Both the position numbers and the translations under genes were made by a program. A stretch of DNA of 40,669 nucleotides from Bacillota bacterium (GTDB lineage: Bacteria; Bacillota; Clostridia; Acetivibrionales; DSM-1351), in the NCBI GenBank assembly GCA_023431385.1, contig JAEYWA010000177.1, positions 1-40,669 on the forward strand, written 5' to 3'. Position 1 is the first letter of the stretch. Each line of letters starts with the position of its first letter. The notes under the pieces were generated by a model. That model was not told where the DNA came from. It did not search any database and saw nothing but the letters and a program-made list of their open reading frames with translations. Below, one piece after another: positions 8,718 to 16,965 of this stretch.

Positions 8718-9632
8718 TCAACCCTTTACGGCACCAATTGTAAGACCCTTAATGAAGTATTTTTGGAAGAACGGATATGCAAATATAATTGGGCCAACTC
8801 CAAGAATAGCCATTGCCATACGCAGTGTCTCAGCAGGCAATTTAGCAAGCTCGCTGGATGCATTTCCAATAGAAACTGCATGGGATGAGGTCAAAAACTC
8901 AACTGAGCGCAAAGCCTGATACATTGAGTATTGAAGGTTATAGTATTTTGCATCATTTATAAACAATAAGCACAGATACCAGTCATTCCAGTAAGCCAGC
9001 GTAGCAAACAGACCAACAGTTGCTATGGCGGGAGTAGATAACGGTACTACAATAGAATAGAAAATTCTGAATTCGCTTGCTCCATCTATTCTGGCAGATT
9101 CAAGGATTGAATCTGGTAGATTGGTAGAAAAGAAGGTTTTCATTATTAAAACATTGAAAGCATTTAGCAATGCTGGGATAACCAGCACGGCAGGATTGTT
9201 TTGGAGATGCAAATACTTTGTATATAAGATATACCATGGCACAAGTCCTCCCTGAAACAGCATTGTGAAGAACATGAAGAATGAGAAGAAGTTTCTATAT
9301 TTAAAGGACTTTCTCGATATGGGGTATGCATACATCATAGTGAGCAGAACACTGAAAAAAGTACCGATAATACAAGCACCTATTGTGATACCATATGCTC
9401 TGAAAAGTTTTTCGGTATCCAGAAACAGGTACTTATAGGTAGAGAAGCTTACCTCACTCGGAAAAAATGAATAACCATTGGTTACCAGGGAGTTCTCGCT
9501 GGTGATGGACACCATAAAGACCAGAATCAACGGAGCCACACACACAATACAATATATAATAAACAGAAGGTTGAAAATAATATTTGAAACTTGTGAAATA
9601 GAATTTGATTTAAAGGATGCTTTAGCCTTCAT
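8718..9632 (-). CDS. CUT1 sugar ABC transporter permease, LplC/YtcP-like
   Basis: A 304-residue inner-membrane permease with about six hydrophobic segments. The conserved cytoplasmic EAA loop appears as ESARIDGASEFRIF, which contacts the ATPase, and the C-terminus ends in the KGLTIGAVKG tail typical of MalG/LplC proteins. AAGGAG precedes the ATG. It pairs with the LplB-like permease upstream and the LplA-like binding protein downstream. No ATP-binding subunit is encoded in the window, so a shared ATPase of MsmX type is expected from elsewhere. Confidence 0.92.
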   Translation of the reverse strand: MKAKASFKSNSISQVSNIIFNLLFIIYCIVCVAPLILVFMVSITSENSLVTNGYSFFPSEVSFSTYKYLFLDTEKLFRAYGITIGACIIGTFFSVLLTMMYAYPISRKSFKYRNFFSFFMFFTMLFQGGLVPWYILYTKYLHLQNNPAVLVIPALLNAFNVLIMKTFFSTNLPDSILESARIDGASEFRIFYSIVVPLSTPAIATVGLFATLAYWNDWYLCLLFINDAKYYNLQYSMYQALRSVEFLTSSHAVSIGNASSELAKLPAETLRMAMAILGVGPIIFAYPFFQKYFIKGLTIGAVKG

Positions 9633-9740
9633 ATTTTTTCTCCTTTTAATTTATATTGGCGCTTGCTACTTGTTTTAGCAACAAGGAACCAATCCATTAA
9701 AATATCTTTAACAGCAAATTTGTCCGGCATTTCATAAATT

Positions 9741-9758
9741 GGTTCTTCTTGAAGAACC
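9741..9758 (-). other. Intercistronic hairpin between permease genes
   Basis: GGTTCTT (9741-9747), a 4-base loop, then AAGAACC (9752-9758) make a short perfect hairpin just after the LplB-like stop codon. There is no T run, so it is more likely an mRNA processing or attenuation element, or a protein site, than a full terminator. Confidence 0.4.
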
Positions 9759-9762
9759 GAGT

Positions 9763-10725
9763 CTAGAATATTTTATTATCTGGACTGATCTTGCCAACTG
9801 ACCAGTTTGCAAACAGTACCAGGAAAAATCCTACAACTGACTGATAAAATCCTGCGGCAGATGACATCCCCAAATCACCGCTGTAAATTAAAGCATTATA
9901 TATGTAAGTATCCAGAACATCTGTAGTTTCCTGAAGCAGCCCCTGTTGCATTGGCACTTGATAAAATAATCCGAAGTCGGACCGGAATATATTACCTAAA
10001 GCCATAATTGTAATTACTATCATCAAAGGTACTAAAAAAGGAATTGTAATTGCACGTATCTGTTGGAGCTTGCTGGCACCATCAAGTACGGCTGCCTCAT
10101 AGTATTCCTGGTCAATTCCGGTAATACCGGCCAAATATATAACAATTCCGTATCCTATAGTTTTCCACAAATTTACCAAAGGTAATATAAAAGGCCAGAA
10201 CTGTGGCTGGGTATACCAGTCAATCGCTGTCAAATTTAGCAGAGGAGCAATGGACTTGTTATACAAGCCTTCCGGACTGAGAACAGCCAGCACAAGATAA
10301 GCAACAACAACCCATGACAAAAAGTATGGTAGGAAAATTACTGATTGATAGAATTTGGCAGCAAGCTTATTCCTTAATTCATTTAGTATAAGTGCTATTG
10401 CTACAGCAAAGATCAAACCTAAAACTATAAAAATCAGGTTGTAGCCTATTGTATTTCTGGTAATTCTCCATGCTGCATCGGATTTAAACAAGAATTCAAA
10501 ATTCTTAAGACCTGACCATGGACTATGCAAAAATCCATCCTGATAGTTAAATTCCTTAAAGGCTATTATTATACCGAACATTGGTAAATAATAGTTAATA
10601 AAGACCAAAATAAACGGCGGCAACAGCATGAGAAACATTGCTTTGTTGGTTACCAATTCTTTTACGAATCCATTGCCGCGCTTTGTTAGATTTGATTTGG
10701 ATGTTGTGTTCGCGTTTGTAAACAT
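9763..10725 (-). CDS. CUT1 sugar ABC transporter permease, LplB-like
   Basis: A 320-residue permease with an N-terminal cytoplasmic stretch, six predicted membrane segments starting at AMFLMLLPPFILVFI, and an EAA loop EAAVLDGASKLQQI. It is the partner of the LplC-like permease encoded 130 bases downstream. AAGGGG lies upstream of the ATG. The set binding protein, LplB, LplC, LplA follows a YesM/YesN two-component system, a common arrangement in Firmicutes for oligosaccharide import. Confidence 0.92.
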   Translation of the reverse strand: MFTNANTTSKSNLTKRGNGFVKELVTNKAMFLMLLPPFILVFINYYLPMFGIIIAFKEFNYQDGFLHSPWSGLKNFEFLFKSDAAWRITRNTIGYNLIFIVLGLIFAVAIALILNELRNKLAAKFYQSVIFLPYFLSWVVVAYLVLAVLSPEGLYNKSIAPLLNLTAIDWYTQPQFWPFILPLVNLWKTIGYGIVIYLAGITGIDQEYYEAAVLDGASKLQQIRAITIPFLVPLMIVITIMALGNIFRSDFGLFYQVPMQQGLLQETTDVLDTYIYNALIYSGDLGMSSAAGFYQSVVGFFLVLFANWSVGKISPDNKIF

Positions 10726-10787
10726 TACCTATTCCCCTTAATAGATTTTTTATTTACTTAAATTGCTACTGAGATATTAGAATGTAT

Positions 10788-12086
10788 TTAATTAACGGCT
10801 TTATTTAGTTCAGCCATTTTTTCAACAAACTCTTTTGAGGACATTCTTCCGGCAAATAGTTCCGCCACCAGATCCTTGTGAGTTTCAGCATCAGCCGCCG
10901 GCAGGATTGTATCCCACCAATTCACAAAGGACGTCCCTGTTTCCATTAGCTTTAAAGATTGTTTAGAAATAGGTGACATCAGGGACTTATCTATATCATC
11001 AGTTTTCCAGCAGGAGAACCCTGCACCACTTATACACCCTTTTATACCGGCTTCCTCGCTTATAAATTTCAAAGCCTCAACGGCGTCCTGCTTGTACGTG
11101 GTGTTTACATTGATATAGAAGCCATCTGCACTTCCGCCGTAAAACTCTGTTAAAGTCCCCTTTCCGCCTGTTATTACTGGAAACGGAACCACAACTATGT
11201 TGTCTTTTGTTGTTGAACCATTCTCTTCTATTCTGGATTCAACCCAGTTCCCCTGGAACATCATTGCTGCTTTTCCCTGGGAGAATTCAACAACCATATC
11301 ATCAAAACCGATGCTTAAGGCATCGCTGTTAAAAGCATTTGTATCTACCAGCTCCAAAAGTTTTTGTGCGGCATCTTCAAAAGTTTTGTTGCGGAATAAA
11401 TTTACGTTGCTTAGAGCATTTATACATTCTTGATTTCCGGCCTGCCGCATGGCCAGTATATTATACCAGTACATGCCAGTCCATCGGTCCTTTTCACCCA
11501 CAACTATCGGTACTATTCCTCTGGACCTCAGTATCTTTACGGCATCAATTAGCTCATCATAAGTTTCAGGTATTTTTGCATCTGCTTGTTTAAAAAGCTG
11601 TTTGTTACAATATAAACTCGCAACAAAAATAAACATTGGGAGGCTATAGGTCTTTCCTTCAAATTTGCAATAATCAATAGACCCGGGTATCAGTTTATCC
11701 AATGTTCCTTTATTTATATAAGAATCAATAGCAAGAATATTTCCTCCGGAAATATAGGGCTCTACAAAACTCCCACCCCACATATAAAACAGATCCGGAG
11801 CCTCACCCGCGGCTAATGCAGTCCTGATTTTAGATTTATACTGCTCGCCATTCCAGCTGACTTCCTTTACCTGAATATTTGGGTTCTCAGTATTCCAGTC
11901 TCTAATCGCATCCTTCAGAGGATTCGTTTTATTTGAGACATTTACCCATTGATGCCATAAAACTAATGTTTTTTGTTCTGAAGTGACATTTTGCCGAGGT
12001 ATTTCTTTTCTGCTGCATGCAGTTTGGCTGAATAATAAAGAAATCACAATTACGGTTAATAAAGAAATTTTCATTAACTTGCCCAT
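10788..12086 (-). CDS. Second extracellular sugar-binding lipoprotein, UgpB/MalE-type
   Basis: A 432-residue family 1 solute-binding protein. It begins with a hydrophobic signal sequence and a probable lipid-anchored Cys24 in SQTAC; the lipobox is imperfect because position -3 is Gln. The start LVLWHQWVN and internal blocks such as AAMMFQGNW are typical of the family. GAGGAG lies 8 bases before the ATG. It sits between the histidine kinase/response regulator genes and the permeases, while a different, longer binding protein ends the same operon. It may be the transport receptor, or a ligand receptor that informs the sensor kinase. The second role is inference from position only. Confidence 0.88.
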   Translation of the reverse strand: MGKLMKISLLTVIVISLLFSQTACSRKEIPRQNVTSEQKTLVLWHQWVNVSNKTNPLKDAIRDWNTENPNIQVKEVSWNGEQYKSKIRTALAAGEAPDLFYMWGGSFVEPYISGGNILAIDSYINKGTLDKLIPGSIDYCKFEGKTYSLPMFIFVASLYCNKQLFKQADAKIPETYDELIDAVKILRSRGIVPIVVGEKDRWTGMYWYNILAMRQAGNQECINALSNVNLFRNKTFEDAAQKLLELVDTNAFNSDALSIGFDDMVVEFSQGKAAMMFQGNWVESRIEENGSTTKDNIVVVPFPVITGGKGTLTEFYGGSADGFYINVNTTYKQDAVEALKFISEEAGIKGCISGAGFSCWKTDDIDKSLMSPISKQSLKLMETGTSFVNWWDTILPAADAETHKDLVAELFAGRMSSKEFVEKMAELNKAVN

Positions 12087-12225
12087 TGTATGTTCTCCTC
12101 AGTTATATTTAACTTCAGCTTATTTTTTATTATATCTTCTACTTCAATTTAACTCGATTCATTTTTTTGCTGTTTACATTCAAAATTTTTGCATAAACAA
12201 GAATTTACCCACATTATCTACTTTG

Positions 12226-13836
12226 TTACTGGTTTGATGATCCTTTTCGGAATTCATTAATACTATATCCGGTAAACTTTTTAAAGAGTATGCTAAAATA
12301 ATGAGAGTCTTTTATCCCAACTCTCTCACCTATTTCATATACTTTAAGATCAGTTTCCATCAGAATTTTCATAGCATATTCCATTCTGACTCTGGTAATA
12401 TATTCAACGAAAGTCTGATTGGTCTCCTGTTTGAACAAGCGGCACAAGTGGCTTGAACTGACAAAGAACTTCTTAGCCACGTGAGAAAGAGAAAGTTCTG
12501 TACTGATATTATCTTGTATATATTGTTGAATTTGTATGATCAATGAGTTGGCTTTCTTCTCATTTACATTATGTACCTTGTTAATAACCTTTGTTATTGA
12601 GCTTTTTATGTAATTTTTTAACTCAATCATATTATCTATTCTTGAAACATCTTCATATGCCTGCGTTGGATATTGCCACAGGCTGGATGTAGCTATTTTA
12701 AGCTCAAGTAATACGTGCATACATGCAGATAGGATGTCAAAAGCCTCCAACCGCAAATTTTCTATAGTTATAGAAGGGCAGTAACGACCTTCTGTAAAAA
12801 GTTCGTCAATCAATTCAAACATCTTATTATTCATACCGGCTTTGATATAGAAATCAATTTTTTCAGCCTTATTTGGTATACCTCTCCATGGTGTATCGGT
12901 ACTATATGTAATGTCTGAGTACTTTACAATTTGATTTTTGCCTATGACCACCTTGTAATTTAGTGCAACACATGCTTCGGAGTAAGAGTTACTAATCTTC
13001 TCGATACCGCACTCTTTGTTTCCTACACCTATACATACAAAGCAGTTGTAGCGGTTAATAATTAACGTTTTGATTGTTTCACAGCAATCCATTATATCCA
13101 GTGACTCATTATTACTTAAAAGAACCACTCTTCTGTCGTTATCCAAAAACACATGGGTATATCTATCATTTCTAAGTATCTGCCGGATTCGTTCTACACA
13201 CTGAATTGAGAGAAGAATATTATTTTCCTCTCTATCAATTAAGTCATATATTCCACTGCTTACATCCACAATGACAACCTGAAAATATTTATAATCAGGA
13301 TTTATTTCGAGTTTAAAATATGTTAATTTATTTATTAATTCTTCAGGGTTTAAATCACCTTCCAGAAGCTGAATCAGAAACTTTTCTCTTAGATAAGGAA
13401 GATTTTGCTCGAGCTGATTCTTTACCTTCTCATATTCTCTAATATGTAACCTCTCATCTTCTATCTTTTTTTTCAGCTCCATCGCAACTTTTTTGATCTC
13501 CTCTGAATTAATGGGCTTTAATATAAAATCTGAGATACCTAGTTTTATACTCTTCTTGGCATAATCAAACTCATCGTGACCGGTTATAACAACAATTTTT
13601 ACATGGGGATACTTTTCTTTAACATTTTTACTGAATTCAATACCATCCATAAACGGCATACAAATATCGGTAAAAATAATGTCAGGAACTAAATTATCTA
13701 TCAGATCTAAAGCTTTTCTGGCATCGGACGCCTCACCCACGATTTCCATGTCCAGTTCTTTCCAATCTATTCTCATCTTTAATAGATTCCTGATAAGATA
13801 TTCATCATCTACTATAAAAACCTTCAAACTAGACAT
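12226..13836 (-). CDS. YesN-like response regulator, receiver plus AraC-type DNA-binding domain
   Basis: About 536 residues. The N-terminal receiver has acidic pair DDE near residue 10, phosphoacceptor Asp57 in TDICMP and Lys107 in LKPI. A long middle region follows, and the last 110 residues carry two AraC helix-turn-helix motifs (LSLSHVAKKFFVSSSHLCRLF and the second near VGIKDSHYFSILFKK). The start at 13836 is chosen because GGGGAG lies 7 bases upstream; an in-frame ATG at 13851 would overlap the kinase gene without a well-placed site. The kinase stop is only 4 bases upstream, so the two are translationally linked. It probably activates the adjacent sugar-importer genes. Confidence 0.9.
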   Translation of the reverse strand: MSSLKVFIVDDEYLIRNLLKMRIDWKELDMEIVGEASDARKALDLIDNLVPDIIFTDICMPFMDGIEFSKNVKEKYPHVKIVVITGHDEFDYAKKSIKLGISDFILKPINSEEIKKVAMELKKKIEDERLHIREYEKVKNQLEQNLPYLREKFLIQLLEGDLNPEELINKLTYFKLEINPDYKYFQVVIVDVSSGIYDLIDREENNILLSIQCVERIRQILRNDRYTHVFLDNDRRVVLLSNNESLDIMDCCETIKTLIINRYNCFVCIGVGNKECGIEKISNSYSEACVALNYKVVIGKNQIVKYSDITYSTDTPWRGIPNKAEKIDFYIKAGMNNKMFELIDELFTEGRYCPSITIENLRLEAFDILSACMHVLLELKIATSSLWQYPTQAYEDVSRIDNMIELKNYIKSSITKVINKVHNVNEKKANSLIIQIQQYIQDNISTELSLSHVAKKFFVSSSHLCRLFKQETNQTFVEYITRVRMEYAMKILMETDLKVYEIGERVGIKDSHYFSILFKKFTGYSINEFRKGSSNQ

Positions 13837-13840
13837 GCTT

Positions 13841-15634
13841 TCACTCCCCATTCTCCTTGTTTATCGGTATCAATAAGGTTATCTTCGTCCCGCAGTCCAA
13901 CTTACTTTCAATTTGAAAACAATTATCCATACCGTAAAATATACGCAAACGTTCAATTGTTCCACGAAGCCCAAAACCAGTTTCATTAGATCGGATATTA
14001 TGTCCCAACATACTTTCGATGAATTCCTTAGACATACCTACTCCGTCATCTTCTACCGTAATACGGATATGGTCATTCAAGTGCTCTGTTCTGATAGCTA
14101 TGGTTCCACCCCCAACCTTATTTCTAATTCCGTGGTAAAGAGCATTTTCCACTAATGGCTGTAAAACCAGCTTTAAAATTCTATAGTTATTACATTTATC
14201 ATCTATGGTAAAGGAAACGGTAAACAGGTCGGGGTAACGCATTTTCTGAATTAAAAGATAGTTCTTTACCATGTCAAGTTCCTCGCCTATAGATATAACT
14301 TCCTTTCCCTTACTCAAACTTATACGATAATAGCTGCCCAATGAATCTACAAGGTTACATACCGAAGCTACTTCTCCCATAAGTGCAAGAGAATTTATAG
14401 AGTCGAGAGTATTATATAAAAAGTGAGGTTTTATCTGGGCCTGCAGAACATCAAGCTCTGCTTTTCTTTTAATTTTTTGCTCTGTAATGACATGTTTTAT
14501 GAGATTTTGAATTTCTTGAATCATTATGTTATACCCGTCACGCAGCTTACCAATCTCGTCACTACCGGCTTTTATGCTAACCTCATTAAACTCTCCTTTT
14601 TCTACTCCCTTCATTGATTTCAAAAGCTTCTTTATGGGGATGGTAATCATTCTCGTTGTAAAAATCGTTCCTATGAATAATAGTATGCTGTTTATCATAA
14701 TGATTGCAAATCCGATTAAACCAGGAACTGCCGTTTCATTTGATAATTCACTAACAGGTATTATACTGACTATTTTCCAGCCATTTTTCTCCTCAGTCAG
14801 GTAAGAAATAAGGCATTCACTATTATTTATGTTCCGAATAACATAACCTAGGTTTTTATCAAATAACTGTACTAAATTACTTGTCTTAATCCCGCTGGAT
14901 TTAATAATACTATTATTGTTTTGATCCAGAATAGTCACTCCTGTAGTATAATTATTTGTTATGTTGGCATACGAATCCTTGAAAGCATTTTCCGATATGT
15001 TAATTATTAATACCCCGAGAGTTTCGGTAGTATTGATATCCCGGACAAGCCTGATCATTGAGACAAAATTATTATCCGGATCATGCCTAAAAGCACCTCC
15101 ACCATTAAGGCTAAGGATATATGAGCCTTTTTTATCTACAACAGAATCATACCATGGGGCCTCCTGAATTTTTTCCGGGAAGAACTTCATATTGTCCTGA
15201 TTACCTACAGAAAACTCATTACCGGAGATATCAAAAATATATACTGATGAGATGAACGGTGTCTCTTGAGTTAGTTTGTTTAAGTATATACCTAATTTTT
15301 TCTGTAAGTTAAGATCAGAATATATATTTTTTCTTCTTAATAGGGTTTGCAAATTATCGTCGGATAAGATCATTTTAGAGTAATTACTTATATTGGTAAT
15401 CATTATGTCCAAGCTGGTTCTGATGGAATACAGGGTTTGTATTGACACTTCACTTACTTTCTTTAAAGCCATACTTGAGTATATTTCCTGAAAAAGTAAA
15501 TTACTTAGCAAAACAGAGAAAATAGATATTATGCAATAAATTAATGTAAAACGGGCGCTGATTTTAAAATTACTGAATTTATCACAGAAAATATTCCAAA
15601 AAGCCAAAACCCTATTCAGCATAATTTTGAACAT
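13841..15634 (-). CDS. YesM-like sensor histidine kinase
   Basis: A 597-residue membrane kinase. TM1 is near residues 29-50 and TM2 near 304-326, with an extracellular dCache-like sensor between. HAMP follows (about 326-380), then the His_kinase domain with phosphoacceptor His404 in IKPHFLYNTLDS, and an HATPase with N box around Asn497 (LVENALYHG), DDGVGM (529-534) and GFGLRG. GAGGT lies 8 bases before the ATG. It is the first gene of the importer operon and is paired with the AraC-type regulator. It should sense a sugar or a sugar-loaded binding protein outside the cell. Confidence 0.93.
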   Translation of the reverse strand: MFKIMLNRVLAFWNIFCDKFSNFKISARFTLIYCIISIFSVLLSNLLFQEIYSSMALKKVSEVSIQTLYSIRTSLDIMITNISNYSKMILSDDNLQTLLRRKNIYSDLNLQKKLGIYLNKLTQETPFISSVYIFDISGNEFSVGNQDNMKFFPEKIQEAPWYDSVVDKKGSYILSLNGGGAFRHDPDNNFVSMIRLVRDINTTETLGVLIINISENAFKDSYANITNNYTTGVTILDQNNNSIIKSSGIKTSNLVQLFDKNLGYVIRNINNSECLISYLTEEKNGWKIVSIIPVSELSNETAVPGLIGFAIIMINSILLFIGTIFTTRMITIPIKKLLKSMKGVEKGEFNEVSIKAGSDEIGKLRDGYNIMIQEIQNLIKHVITEQKIKRKAELDVLQAQIKPHFLYNTLDSINSLALMGEVASVCNLVDSLGSYYRISLSKGKEVISIGEELDMVKNYLLIQKMRYPDLFTVSFTIDDKCNNYRILKLVLQPLVENALYHGIRNKVGGGTIAIRTEHLNDHIRITVEDDGVGMSKEFIESMLGHNIRSNETGFGLRGTIERLRIFYGMDNCFQIESKLDCGTKITLLIPINKENGE

Positions 15635-15666
15635 TCTATTTTACCTCATATTGTAAATATATACCT

Positions 15667-15695
15667 ATTATAGTTCATTTTATATTTTCAGTAAA
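15667..15695 (-). promoter_or_regulatory. SigA-type promoter of the kinase-regulator-importer operon
   Basis: On the minus strand: -35 TTTACT (15690-15695, 4 of 6), a 17-base spacer, and a perfect -10 TATAAT (15667-15672). It is 33 bases upstream of the kinase ATG, giving a short leader. Confidence 0.55.
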
Positions 15696-15771
15696 CTATA
15701 GGATTCAACATCTGAATGATAATCGAATAAAATGGTGAAAGTGTATCGGCAGTATCTCCTGAAAATATATA

Positions 15772-15810
15772 AAACCCGAGAAATTGATTTGATTTCAATA
15801 CCTCGAGTTT
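15772..15810 (-). terminator. Terminator after the LacI-family gene
   Basis: AAACCCGAG (15772-15780) and CTCGAGTTT (15802-15810) pair with one mismatch, and inner ATTGA/TCAAT extends the stem. On the minus strand TTTTATATATTTTC follows. It lies about 50 bases past the LacI stop and separates it from the kinase promoter. Confidence 0.65.
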
Positions 15811-15860
15811 AAGTAGGGTTGTTTGATTATAGGAACATGTACTTTTATACTAGTTGATAA

Positions 15861-16865
15861 TTACATTTTCTTAACACTTTCCCTTATAATAAGCTCAGTA
15901 TCTATCTGGATTTTCTGAATCAGCTTGTTATCTCCATCCATCAGTTCTACAAGCCGTTTAACCGCTATGCTCCCCATTTCCTGCTTATATACCTTAACCG
16001 TAGTTAATCTCGGACTGGTTATCTCACAAAATGGCATATCGTCAAAGCCAATAACAGAAACATCCTCAGGAATTCTTATTCCGCATTCCTTCAATGCCCT
16101 CATAGCCCCAAAGGCGATAATATCATTATCTGCAAAAAATGCAGTGGGTAGCTTATCGTTATTTTTTATATAAGCCACCATGTCTCTGTATGCACCATCC
16201 ATTGTCGGCTCCAGGCTTATTTGATTCTCAGGCTTAACCTGTACTGAATACTTGTTTAAGGCATCAAGATATCCTTGTCTTCTATAATAAAAATTATTCA
16301 AATAGACTGAACTATAAAGGTAACCAACGTCGTTGTGCCCGTTTTTAAACAAATAGTTCACGGCTCTGTATGCTGCATCCTCATTATTTATCAGCACACA
16401 ATCTGTGTTACTGTAGCGGAAGCAGCTATCCAGCAACACTATAGGATAAAGATAGCCCTCAAACAGTTCCAAGTCCTCATCAATCATTTCAGTAGCAAGA
16501 ACCAGCATCCCCAAAGAATTGTCACTTATAATACTAGCGATATTCTCTTTATAATCCATGTCCAATATGCTAACATGTGAGATTAACAGTTCATAGCCCT
16601 GGGTCCTGCATTCCTTCTCTATTCCTTCAATAAGGGAGGAAAAAAATGGGGTATCAGTTATAATTTTTCCGTGTCTTTTGAAAACCACAAGCCTTATAGC
16701 GCTTCTCTCGGCAGTATTTTCTCTGGAATAACCCAATTGTTTAGCAGCCTTTAAAACAACCTGTTTTATTTCGTCACTTACCCCCTTCCGGTTGTTAAGT
16801 GCATTTGAAACGGTTGCCGGGGAAACATTCGCCAGTGTTGCTATATCCTTAACTGTAGGCTTCAT
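15861..16865 (-). CDS. LacI-family transcriptional regulator
   Basis: A 334-residue LacI/GalR repressor. The N-terminal helix-turn-helix (residues 4-50, VKDIATLANVSPATVSNALN) is intact, followed by a periplasmic-binding-type ligand domain with DNDIIAFGAMRAL and ISVIGFDD-like blocks near the C-terminal half. GGAGG is 5 bases before the ATG. It is last in the isomerase, transketolase, kinase gene run but has a perfect palindrome in its own upstream gap, suggesting a separate, autoregulated transcript. It is the obvious candidate to control the neighbouring sugar module. The ligand is unknown. Confidence 0.93.
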   Translation of the reverse strand: MKPTVKDIATLANVSPATVSNALNNRKGVSDEIKQVVLKAAKQLGYSRENTAERSAIRLVVFKRHGKIITDTPFFSSLIEGIEKECRTQGYELLISHVSILDMDYKENIASIISDNSLGMLVLATEMIDEDLELFEGYLYPIVLLDSCFRYSNTDCVLINNEDAAYRAVNYLFKNGHNDVGYLYSSVYLNNFYYRRQGYLDALNKYSVQVKPENQISLEPTMDGAYRDMVAYIKNNDKLPTAFFADNDIIAFGAMRALKECGIRIPEDVSVIGFDDMPFCEITSPRLTTVKVYKQEMGSIAVKRLVELMDGDNKLIQKIQIDTELIIRESVKKM

Positions 16866-16890
16866 TTAATCCTCCATGATCATATACTCT

Positions 16891-16912
16891 ATTGTATATA
16901 ATAATATACAAT
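16891..16912. promoter_or_regulatory. Perfect palindrome, candidate LacI operator
   Basis: ATTGTATAT (16891-16899) and ATATACAAT (16904-16912) form a 22-base dyad with a 4-base centre, 25 bases upstream of the LacI ATG. The position suits autorepression. It lacks the central CG common in LacI-family operators, so another regulator is possible. Confidence 0.45.
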
Positions 16913-16965
16913 ATCTTACATATTTCAGATTTACAATAAAAATATTATATCAGAAGTTAAAAAAA

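Noticed and set aside
9741..9758. Hairpin as a terminator between permease genes
   Set aside because: There is no T run, and the flanking genes need co-expression.
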